Shown: piece after piece, positions 1 to 6,015 of the stretch
Layout of the letters: every line of letters begins with the position of its first letter
Numbering within the stretch: position 1 is the first letter of the stretch
Assembly: GCA_016873375.1 (NCBI GenBank)
Contig: VGXJ01000112.1
Coordinates: forward strand, 1-6,210
Direction of reading: 5' to 3'
DNA length: 6,210 nucleotides
Origin: Phycisphaerae bacterium
GTDB taxonomy: Bacteria > Planctomycetota > Phycisphaerae > Phycisphaerales > SM1A02
Made by a program: the position numbers and the translations under genes
The notes under the pieces: model-generated
What the model was told of the DNA's origin: nothing
Database searches by the model: none
What the model saw: only the letters and a program-made list of their open reading frames with translations

Positions 1-1628
1 CACTTGGCTTCGAGCATGGCAGCGATGGCCTTGCCATTGTCATCCGAGCGGGCCTTGGCGATCTCGAGCGCATTCTTGCCGAGCGGCCCCTTGGCGGCAC
101 GGTCGGCCTTGGCGTCGAGCAGCATGCGGACCTTTTCCGGGGTACCGCTCTGCGCAGCCACGAGTAGCGGCGTGAGCCCCTGCTTGTTGACCACGTTCAC
201 ATCTGCGCCAGCGCCGATGAGCATCTTGAGACTGTCGGGCTTGCCGCTGCGCGCTGCACGCATGAGCGGCGTGTCGCCGGTGATGTTGTCGGCCACCGCG
301 ATGTTTGCCTTGCGGTCGAGCAGGAACTTGACGGTCTCGGGGCTGCCGATGCCTGCCGCCCACAGAAGCGGGCTGAGGCCGTTCGCATCGATGATGTTGA
401 TGTCGGCGCCGGCATCGACGAGCGCGGTCACCGTCTCGACGGAGCCCATGCCCGAGGCCCAGGTCAGCGGCGTGCCGCCGATCTGATCGCGCGCAGCGAC
501 ATCGGCACCGCTGGCAATGAGGAGCTTGGTCGCGTCGAGGGACTTGCTCTCGGCAGCGATGGTCAGTGCCGTCTTGCCGGTGCGATCCTTGGCGTTGACG
601 TTCGACTTGCCCTCGATCAGCGCCTTGACGGCGTCGACCTTGTTGCCCTTGGCGGCCCACATCAGCGCGGTACGGCCGCTGCCGGTGTCGAGCTCGTCGA
701 CGAGTGCACCACCCTTGGCGAGCTCTTCCTTGATCTTGGCAGCGTCGCCATCGCGCGCCGCCATGATGAGCGAGCTCATGGGCTTGGCCACCGGCGGCGC
801 CTTGGCGTTGGCTGCATCGGCGGCGTTGAAGGGCCGCTTCACCATGACGCTCATGGTCTGGGCCTTGGGGTGATCGGTCGTGAAGGTGATCTTGATGGTG
901 CGGCCCATTTCCTGCCACTTCGACCAGTCGACCTTGAGCAGCGCTTCGGTGCCTGCGGCTTCGGGCACATTCTTGATGATGGGCGGGTTGACCGAGGTGA
1001 TCTTGAACGCGGTGCCGTCTGCCGAAGCGAGGCGGATCTCCGTGTCGGTCGTCAGGAGCGCCTCATCCTTCGGGGCGTCGATGATGTCGGGCGAGATCGT
1101 CACATAGGCAGTGACATCACCCTCGACGGTGAGGATGACCGGTGCGTGCCCCTCGACCTGGAAGGTGACCTTCTTGCTCAGCTTGATGCCTTGCTTGGCC
1201 GCGGGCTTGAGCGTGATGTCCATTTCGGCAAACTTGCCCGGCTCGATCGGATCGGTCGGTGCCTGCGCTGTGGTGCAGCCGCAGCCAGGGATCGCACGCG
1301 TGATCTTCACTGGCTTGTCGGTGATGTTCCAGATCTTGATCTTGCCGGTCTTGGGCACTTCAGCCTGCATCTCGCCGAGGTTGAGCAATTCGGGCTCAAA
1401 CCGGATCGGCGGCGGGCCGGTGAGTGCGCCCTCCGTTGGCTTGATCGCCGTGCCCTGCACCTTGCGGGTGGTGCCGAGCAGATCGGCCGGAGCAGTCTCA
1501 GGGTCTATGGCCTGTGCAGGAGCATCTGCAGGCGGCGCCTGTGGAGTGGGCTTGGTCGTTTCGGGCGCCTGAGCTAGCGCGAGGGCCGTGAGCACTGCGG
1601 CAAGGATGGACGGAAAAGCGAGTGTCAT
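1..1628 (-). CDS. Exported DUF1573 and ankyrin-repeat protein (3' end at window edge)
   Basis: Reading from ATG at 1628 gives 542 open codons; the last two visible bases are TG, so a TGA stop probably lies one base outside. The N-terminus has a hydrophobic stretch (residues 3-19, ending ALA-QA) typical of a secretion signal, though without an early positive charge. A Pro/Ala/Thr-rich linker follows to about 70. Residues 73-170 resemble DUF1573, an Ig-like fold common in planctomycete exported proteins, with the diagnostic PGCGCT motif at 114-119. Residues 171-265 look like a second beta-rich module. Seven to eight ankyrin repeats run from about 284 to 542, with typical TALMWAA, TPLTWA and GADIN cores. 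An AGGAGA ribosome site lies 6 bases before the ATG and fixes the start. The inferred role is protein binding outside the cytoplasm; the partner is unknown. It is transcribed divergently from the Memo-like gene. Confidence 0.88.
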   Translation of the reverse strand, partial: MTLAFPSILAAVLTALALAQAPETTKPTPQAPPADAPAQAIDPETAPADLLGTTRKVQGTAIKPTEGALTGPPPIRFEPELLNLGEMQAEVPKTGKIKIWNITDKPVKITRAIPGCGCTTAQAPTDPIEPGKFAEMDITLKPAAKQGIKLSKKVTFQVEGHAPVILTVEGDVTAYVTISPDIIDAPKDEALLTTDTEIRLASADGTAFKITSVNPPIIKNVPEAAGTEALLKVDWSKWQEMGRTIKITFTTDHPKAQTMSVMVKRPFNAADAANAKAPPVAKPMSSLIMAARDGDAAKIKEELAKGGALVDELDTGSGRTALMWAAKGNKVDAVKALIEGKSNVNAKDRTGKTALTIAAESKSLDATKLLIASGADVAARDQIGGTPLTWASGMGSVETVTALVDAGADINIIDANGLSPLLWAAGIGSPETVKFLLDRKANIAVADNITGDTPLMRAARSGKPDSLKMLIGAGADVNVVNKQGLTPLLVAAQSGTPEKVRMLLDAKADRAAKGPLGKNALEIAKARSDDNGKAIAAMLEAK

Positions 1629-1695
1629 GGGTGTTCTCCTAGGCGGTCGTGGGATCGTCAACTGTACCCGCTTCGGGTGCAGCAGACGACGACCG

Positions 1696-1724
1696 TCTAT
1701 CGGCATGGAACGAACCGAGTTCAA
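1696..1724 (-). promoter_or_regulatory. Candidate sigma-70-like promoter for the DUF1573-ankyrin gene
   Basis: On the minus strand TTGAAC (1724-1719) and GATAGA (1701-1696) are separated by exactly 17 bases. This gives a leader of about 60 bases before the ATG at 1628. The -35 matches consensus at four of six positions and the -10 at three of six. The leader also holds an inverted repeat at 1663-1681 (arms around ACCCG and CGGGT, three-base loop). This rests on pattern only. Confidence 0.28.
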
Positions 1725-1745
1725 GAGAATTGCGACAGAGCGCAG

Positions 1746-1751
1746 TATGAT
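1746..1751 (+). promoter_or_regulatory. Candidate -10 element TATGAT for the Memo-like gene
   Basis: TATGAT stands 9 bases before the ATG at 1761. If used, transcription would begin around 1757-1760 and the mRNA would have almost no leader. That would fit the lack of a Shine-Dalgarno sequence before this ATG. There is no good -35: TTGCGA at 1730 is only 10 bases away and TTCAAG at 1720 is 20 bases away. Weak evidence. Confidence 0.2.
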
Positions 1752-1760
1752 GCCTGTTCC

Positions 1761-2963
1761 ATGAGCGCACCCGCCACCCCGGACCATTTGCAACGTCCGC
1801 ATATCCGCCCGTTCCAGCCCCTCGCGGGCAACCAGCAAGGACAGCAGGTCGTGGCGCTGCGCAACCCGGTCCCCATGACTGAGCAGATGCTGGTCATTCC
1901 GGCACAGGTGTTCCCGCTCCTGGGTCTCTTCCAGGGCGAACGGACCCTCGAGGAGATTTCTGAACAGACCAAGGCTCCAGTCGACTTCCTCCAGCAGCTC
2001 GTGCAACGGCTGGATGAGTCCGGCCTCCTGTGGGGGCCGACCTCCGAGCGGTTCGAGCAGCAGGTGCTCGAGCGCGTGGCCGCCGCTGGTCACTTCCCCA
2101 TCGGCGCCTCGGCCATGGCGGGCAAGGATGCGACCGAAGCCAAGGCCAACCTCGAAGGAGCCCTCCGCGAGGCCGAGGATCCCGAACTTGAATCTTCTGT
2201 CACTGGCCTCGTGGTGCCCAGCATGGCCTACGGCCAGGCCGCGGGTAGTTACGCCATGGCATGGAAGTCCGTTGCCGGCGGCCCCAAGCCTGACCGTGTC
2301 GTGATCATCGGCAGCAATCTCTCGGGCCTCGGTGATGGCGTTGTCATGAGCCGTCATGGCTTCGAGACGCCGCTCGGTGTCGTGCGCGCGGATGCCGCCG
2401 CGATCGACAGCCTCGTGTCGCGGCTTGGTGATCGGCTGCTCAAGGACGAACTCGACTTCTTCACGGATGCAACGGTGCAGTCGCAGTTGCCGTGGATGCA
2501 GTCGGTGCTCGGCGATGTGCCGATTGTCGCCGCACTGCTGCCCAACCCGCTGAATCCCCTGCTCTCCGACGATGGCGCGCGCGTGTCGCACGCGGAGTTC
2601 TGCTCGGCGCTCACGGACCTCGTGGGCGAATGGACCGGGCGCACGCTCATCGTCGCCAGCGGCGATCTGAGCCACGTTGGCGCGCAGTTCGGCGACCCTG
2701 CCCCGATCAACGAGCAGCATCAGGATGCGATTGAGAAGCGCGACCGCGACCTGCTGGCGCTCTTCATCCGCGGCGACCGCGGCGGCAAGGAACTGATCGA
2801 GGCTCTACGGCAGGACAACGCGCAGCGCTGGATGATCGTCGGTGCGCTCACAGCCATGCGTGCAGCGTGCGAAGGCGGCCTCGAGCTGCTGGACTATCGC
2901 CAAGTCACCGATGACAAGCGCCAGATGCTCGTGAGCCATGCGGTGCTTGCCTGCTGCGAATGA
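1761..2963 (+). CDS. Memo / AmmeMemoRadiSam system protein B-like protein with N-terminal extension
   Basis: This 400-residue protein has two parts. Residues 15-105 form a small helical, winged-helix-like domain (VALRNP near 31-36, FQGERTLEEI at 57-66), seen in my memory of longer bacterial Memo proteins. Residues 145-400 follow the Memo fold order: VVPSMAYG (151-158), VVIIGSN (180-186), FETPLG (201-206), QLPWMQ (242-247) and IVASGDLSHVG (297-307). Known members carry PHAGY or PHIDY, GPSH or GxxH, and EHS at matching places; here they read PSMAY, GSNL and DAT, so two expected metal-ligand histidines become S154 and L187. H305 of DLSH remains. Activity of the bacterial family is poorly known, so no reaction is assigned. 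The frame stays open up to GTG 1677, but ATG 1761 fits homologue style better. No AMMECR1 or radical-SAM partner gene is nearby. Confidence 0.8.
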   Translation: MSAPATPDHLQRPHIRPFQPLAGNQQGQQVVALRNPVPMTEQMLVIPAQVFPLLGLFQGERTLEEISEQTKAPVDFLQQLVQRLDESGLLWGPTSERFEQQVLERVAAAGHFPIGASAMAGKDATEAKANLEGALREAEDPELESSVTGLVVPSMAYGQAAGSYAMAWKSVAGGPKPDRVVIIGSNLSGLGDGVVMSRHGFETPLGVVRADAAAIDSLVSRLGDRLLKDELDFFTDATVQSQLPWMQSVLGDVPIVAALLPNPLNPLLSDDGARVSHAEFCSALTDLVGEWTGRTLIVASGDLSHVGAQFGDPAPINEQHQDAIEKRDRDLLALFIRGDRGGKELIEALRQDNAQRWMIVGALTAMRAACEGGLELLDYRQVTDDKRQMLVSHAVLACCE

Positions 2964-3064
2964 CGAACGCCTGAAGCATGCTGGTGACTGGGCAGGGTGG
3001 TGACACCGTGCCGGAGCCATCGCTCGTCTTGAGCGCCTTCGCATCAACCCCGCGATGACTGGGC

Positions 3065-3107
3065 AAAAAGGAAAAGAGCCTATCGAGCGCGAAGCATCGA
3101 CAGGCTC
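3065..3107 (-). terminator. Intrinsic terminator ending the udg operon transcript
   Basis: On the minus strand GAGCCT-x-TCGA (3107-3097) pairs with TCGA-x-AGGCTC (3086-3076): ten base pairs with one C/A mismatch and a 10-base loop. It is followed directly by TTTTCCTTTTT (3075-3065). The T-rich tail exists only on the minus strand, so it serves leftward transcription. The convergent Memo-like gene could stop at the same hairpin less efficiently. Confidence 0.75.
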
Positions 3108-3315
3108 CTCGTGGGGGGCTTGAGTGGCTTCAAGCCATGGGTCGCGAGCTTGAGGAACGCGACCCAAACTGCTGTTTCTCCCGACGCGGCGGTCCTCCCT
3201 CAAGGACTGGTGCCGCTCCCTTTTCCATCCCTCCGGGTATCCATCCGCAGCGACGGACCGATCGGTTCCACACTGGATTGAAAATTCCGTCGCAAACCCC
3301 GCATGCGACGGGGAT
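3065..3315 (-). ncRNA. Candidate structured RNA or structured 3' UTR downstream of udg
   Basis: Between the udg stop (3353) and the terminator lies non-coding sequence packed with inverted repeats. They are: GCCGC/GTCCT with AGGAC/GCGGC (3216-3186), a perfect 9-base stem TGGGTCGCG/CGCGACCCA (3166-3138), a perfect 7-base stem GGCTTGA/TCAAGCC (3136-3117), and the terminator stem. Further upstream, GCGACGG occurs three times in pairing orientations (3250-3256, 3287-3293, 3305-3311), and ACCGATCGGT at 3257-3266 is a palindrome. The six-base loop of the first hairpin (TGAGGG) can pair with CCTCA in the 11-base loop of the second. I see no conserved core of SRP RNA, tmRNA, RNase P or a riboswitch I know; 6S RNA cannot be excluded. 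No clear promoter was found, so it may be processed from the udg mRNA. Confidence 0.38.
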
Positions 3316-3352
3316 TGGGCTGCATTCTAGGACTTCCGAGTCTGCGCAGGCC

Positions 3353-4324
3353 TTACGCGTTGATTCGTGCCATGACGGCCTGGAGGTCGGCCCAAACCTC
3401 CCCGCGGGTCTGGGCGGTGTAGTTCCGCAGCAGGTACGCCGGGTGGTAGGTGGGCATGACCGGCACCGAAAGGTCAAGCCCGGTCCACGCTGGCGCTTGC
3501 CATGCGCCCCAGGTGCCCCGCAGTCGGGTGATGCCGACTTCGGTGGCGAGCAGCAACTTGGTGGCTGGCCCGCCAAGCGTGACGATCACGCGTGGCCGCA
3601 GGATGCACAACTGCTCGATGAGGTACGGCCCGCAACCATCCACTTCGGTCTGCAGCGGGGTGCGATTGTTCGGTGGGCGGCTCTTGAGCACATTGGCGAT
3701 GTACACATCCTCGCGGCGGAGCTTCATCGCAGCAATCATCTCGTCGAGCTTCTGGCCAGCCTTGCCCACGAACGGCCGACCGGTCTGGTCCTCGGTCTCG
3801 CCCGGCGCCTCGCCCACGAAGACGAGGTCGGCGTTCGGCGATCCCTCGCCGAAGACCAGGTTGGTGTGCCCAGTGGCCCGCGTGCAATGCGGACATGCTG
3901 CGGCGTGCCGCTCACGGAGGGCTTCGAGCAGCGAGAGGCGCTCGCCCTGAAGCTCGAGGCGGCAACCGATGCCTCCGATGCCGATGGCCTCGTTTGATCC
4001 CCCCGCCGAGGAGCGGGGTGCAACACCCGACCCACCAGAGGATGAGGTTGATGAGCCGGGGGCTGCACCCAGCGGAGCAAGCGGCCGGGGCTTTGGAGGC
4101 GCACTCTCGCTTCCCGCGCCACCGAGAACGGGCACTGGGCGAGGTGCTAGCGAACCCGGTGCAGCAGGCGAAGCCGACGCGCTGGCAGGCACGCCACTGG
4201 CCCCTGGGCGATCAGGATTTCCTGGAGCAGGTGTTCTTTCTACGCACCGCGCGTGATCAAGCAGATCGACGCCGAAGGCCCGGTCCATGGCGCGCTGCTG
4301 CGCCGCCAGCCGGGATTCCTGCAT
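3353..4324 (-). CDS. Family 4 (iron-sulfur type) uracil-DNA glycosylase with long N-terminal linker
   Basis: It should remove uracil from DNA to begin base-excision repair of deaminated cytosine, in the cytoplasm. Of 323 residues, the catalytic domain occupies about 125-323. Key motifs are CPHC (144-147), VFGEGSPNADLVFVGEAPG (157-175), EDQTGRPFVGKAG (178-190), RPPNNRTP (216-223), VIVTLGGPA (246-254) and the HPAYLLRN loop (294-301). Family members such as the Thermus enzyme bind a [4Fe-4S] cluster with four cysteines. C144, C147 and C231 are present, but the third position, usually KCRPP, is S215 (KSRPP). Residues 31-115 are a Pro/Ala/Gly/Ser-rich, probably disordered linker, making the protein much longer than the usual ~200 residues. 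A short N-terminal helix (1-30) precedes it. The ATG overlaps the stop of the upstream gene as TGATG, which supports this start and translational coupling. Confidence 0.93.
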   Translation of the reverse strand: MQESRLAAQQRAMDRAFGVDLLDHARCVERTPAPGNPDRPGASGVPASASASPAAPGSLAPRPVPVLGGAGSESAPPKPRPLAPLGAAPGSSTSSSGGSGVAPRSSAGGSNEAIGIGGIGCRLELQGERLSLLEALRERHAAACPHCTRATGHTNLVFGEGSPNADLVFVGEAPGETEDQTGRPFVGKAGQKLDEMIAAMKLRREDVYIANVLKSRPPNNRTPLQTEVDGCGPYLIEQLCILRPRVIVTLGGPATKLLLATEVGITRLRGTWGAWQAPAWTGLDLSVPVMPTYHPAYLLRNYTAQTRGEVWADLQAVMARINA

Positions 4325-4887
4325 CAGCCGAGCTTCTTGCCGTTGAGCGCGACCTGGAACATGGACTGCGTTCGCAGCACCATGGAGCAGTCCGAGCGCA
4401 GGTGGTAGCCCTGGATGTGCAGCTCGCTGCCAAGCCGCTGCATGTCGAGGAGCGACAGGTTGGGCTTGCCCGCGTCGTCAGTCCACATGCTGGCGAGCGA
4501 ATCGTTCTCGCGCGCATGAGCGACCATTTCCTTGTAGGTGCCCAGGTAGAGGTGTTCGCTGAGCGTCTCCGTCTGGATCGTCGTCATGAACATCGCATGG
4601 TCCGAGAGTCGCTCTTCATGATCGCGCTCGCCATTGCAAAGCAGCGAGGCCATGAGCCCCCGCTCAGGCATGGTCTGGGGGTTCTCGACAACGGCCTCGA
4701 CAAGGACGGTGTTGCCGAAGGCAAAGCGCGCGCAATGACCGCCCCTGAACACCCAGCCTTCGACTTCCATGCCGCAGTGCTCGATCCGGTTGCGGCCTTC
4801 GATCCCGAAGAACTCAGGATGGATCGCCTTGCGGTAGAGCAGCGAGGTATACGTCTGGATGCTGTTGGTTTTGGGGGAGATGCTCAT
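4324..4887 (-). CDS. DUF2617-like protein of unknown function, first gene of the udg operon
   Basis: This is a 187-residue soluble protein with no signal peptide or membrane segment. Its features recall DUF2617: SLLYRKAIHPEFF (15-27) near the start, a beta-rich middle (EVEGWVFRGGHCARF, 41-55), TTIQTETLSEHLYLGTYKEM (102-121) and a C-terminal HLRSDCSMVLRTQSMF (162-177). The family name is from memory and not checked. No catalytic residues can be named. Its TGA stop shares a base with the ATG of the uracil-DNA glycosylase gene, so the two are co-transcribed and probably translated together. That hints at, but does not prove, a link to DNA repair. ATG 4887 (MSISPKT) is preferred to an in-frame TTG at 4941 because the added residues look non-conserved. 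Neither start has a clear Shine-Dalgarno sequence. Confidence 0.78.
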   Translation of the reverse strand: MSISPKTNSIQTYTSLLYRKAIHPEFFGIEGRNRIEHCGMEVEGWVFRGGHCARFAFGNTVLVEAVVENPQTMPERGLMASLLCNGERDHEERLSDHAMFMTTIQTETLSEHLYLGTYKEMVAHARENDSLASMWTDDAGKPNLSLLDMQRLGSELHIQGYHLRSDCSMVLRTQSMFQVALNGKKLG

Positions 4888-5209
4888 GGGGGTTCGTTGA
4901 GGTGCAGTCCAAGGTTGGACACCCGCGTGGGAGGCCTGCAATCGGGGATCCGGTTGCCCTTGAATTGACAGAGGATTGTTGACGAGTCGGCCACCCGACT
5001 CAACACAAATCTGCGGATTTCAGCCCATCTGTAGCGTCATTCTCGGACATTTACCACAACATGTGGTGGTTTGCAAGGATGCCGAGGCCTAGGCCGCTGA
5101 GGCACAGGCTGAGCACCTCTACGACAAGATTCCGTGCAAGTTCAGTTCAGAGAAAAACTTAGGCGCATGACGGCAAGCTGACCTGAGGGAAGCCGCTCTG
5201 GTGCACTGC
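4888..5209. other. Intergenic region: operon leader with several inverted repeats
   Basis: No convincing gene is seen in these 322 bases. The region holds inverted repeats at 4907-4920 (GTCCAA/TTGGAC, two-base centre), 4984-5001 (GAGTCGG/CCGACTC, four-base loop), 5053-5067 (ACCACA/TGTGGT) and a palindrome GGCCTAGGCC at 5086-5095. It also has a perfect TTGACA at 4965-4970 on the plus strand with no matching -10. A minus-strand promoter candidate sits at 5048-5076. It therefore probably carries the control signals of the DUF2617-udg operon. Confidence 0.45.
5048..5076 (-). promoter_or_regulatory. Candidate promoter with overlapping palindrome, DUF2617-udg operon
   Basis: On the minus strand TTGCAA (5076-5071) and TAAATG (5053-5048) are 17 bases apart. 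The spacer is largely filled by the inverted repeat ACCACA-N3-TGTGGT (5053-5067), placed as a repressor operator would be. The transcript would have a leader of about 155 bases with further hairpins. The element matches are modest. Confidence 0.28.
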
Positions 5210-5236
5210 AAAAAGTGCATGGGCGTTGGCCCATGC
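5210..5236 (-). terminator. Intrinsic terminator of rnpB
   Basis: A perfect 8-base stem GCATGGGC/GCCCATGC (5236-5229 with 5224-5217) with a four-base loop is followed on the minus strand by AC and then TTTTT (5214-5210). It begins right at the mature 3' end of the RNase P RNA. A second, weaker pairing (TGCACT 5202-5207 with AGTGCA 5214-5219) would compete with it. Confidence 0.85.
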
Positions 5237-5601
<365 letters not shown>

Positions 5602-5609
5602 AAAGAGTA

Positions 5610-5639
5610 GCGCCCCGCCGCAGGAGTGCGACGGGGCGC
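5610..5639. terminator. Strong GC hairpin between rplU and rnpB, probable bidirectional terminator
   Basis: A 12-base-pair stem (5610-5621 with 5628-5639, one G-T wobble, six-base loop) separates rplU from rnpB. On the plus strand it is followed by AGGA and TTTTT (5644-5648); on the minus strand only by TACTCTTTG. Its position 60 bases after the rplU stop suggests rplU termination, but the better T-tract faces the other way and the minus-side tail overlaps the start of rnpB. Confidence 0.55.
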
Positions 5640-5700
5640 AGGATTTTTCGACGGATTCAGGCTCCGGGCCGGGTTCGGCGCACACGGCGCCCCTGCGGCA

Positions 5701-6015
5701 TCAGGCCTTGATGTCTTCGATCCGCACGCTCAGGTAGCCCTGGCGGTGGCCGATCTTCTTGCGGTAGCCCTTGCGGCGGCTGTACTTCACGGCGATGGTC
5801 TTGTCACCCTTCTCCTCGCCGAGCACGGTGGCGACGACCGAAGCGCCCTTCACATACGGCGCACCAATGGTGGCCTTGCCGCCGGCGTTGACCGCGAGCA
5901 CGCGGTCAAAGGTGAGTTCCTTGCCGCCCGAAGCGAGTTCGCGCAGATCGATCTGCACCACATCGCCCTTGGCAACCTTGATCTGGGTTCCGCTGTCTTC
6001 AATGATCGCGTACAC
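5701..6015 (-). CDS. rplU: Ribosomal protein L21 (bL21)
   Basis: L21 is a 50S subunit protein that binds 23S rRNA. From GTG at 6015 the product is 104 residues, matching the canonical length (103 in E. coli), and begins MYAIIEDSGTQIKVAKGD as family members do. The C-terminal signature RRKGYRKKIGHRQGY is intact. AAGGA lies 7 bases before this GTG. An in-frame ATG at 6054 would add 13 residues (MLADSPLLTKDFT) and has a weaker GAGG about 10 bases upstream; annotation software may pick it, and the sequence cannot settle the choice. L21 genes are usually followed by rpmA (L27); here a hairpin and rnpB follow instead. The gene identity is secure. Confidence 0.95.
   Translation of the reverse strand: MYAIIEDSGTQIKVAKGDVVQIDLRELASGGKELTFDRVLAVNAGGKATIGAPYVKGASVVATVLGEEKGDKTIAVKYSRRKGYRKKIGHRQGYLSVRIEDIKA

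Noticed and set aside
40..918. Long minus-strand open frame of 292 codons inside the ankyrin gene
   Set aside because: It is another frame of the same strand. Its translation is a monotonous Arg/Gln/His-rich string, while the frame starting at 1628 gives clear DUF1573 and ankyrin motifs.
870..1577. Plus-strand open frames opposite the DUF1573 domain
   Set aside because: High-GC shadow frames antisense to a well-supported gene, with no recognisable motif.
2985..3065. Ten-base direct repeat TGACTGGGCA at 2985-2994 and 3056-3065
   Set aside because: A single short repeat in GC-rich intergenic DNA with no flanking mobile-element feature; probably chance.
3065..3315. Assigning the structured stretch to SRP RNA, tmRNA or a cobalamin/c-di-GMP riboswitch
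   Set aside because: The GGAAGGAAGCAGCC-like SRP core, the tmRNA tRNA-like ends and the known riboswitch cores are not visible.
3137..3997. Plus-strand open frame of 286 codons opposite udg
   Set aside because: It is antisense to the glycosylase catalytic domain and starts within the structured non-coding stretch; no family resemblance.
3895..4968. Plus-strand open frame of 357 codons
   Set aside because: It lies opposite both the udg linker and the DUF2617-like gene, whose frames show conserved motifs; composition is typical of a shadow.
4965..4970. Perfect TTGACA box on the plus strand
   Set aside because: No -10 at 16-18 bases and no plus-strand gene downstream.
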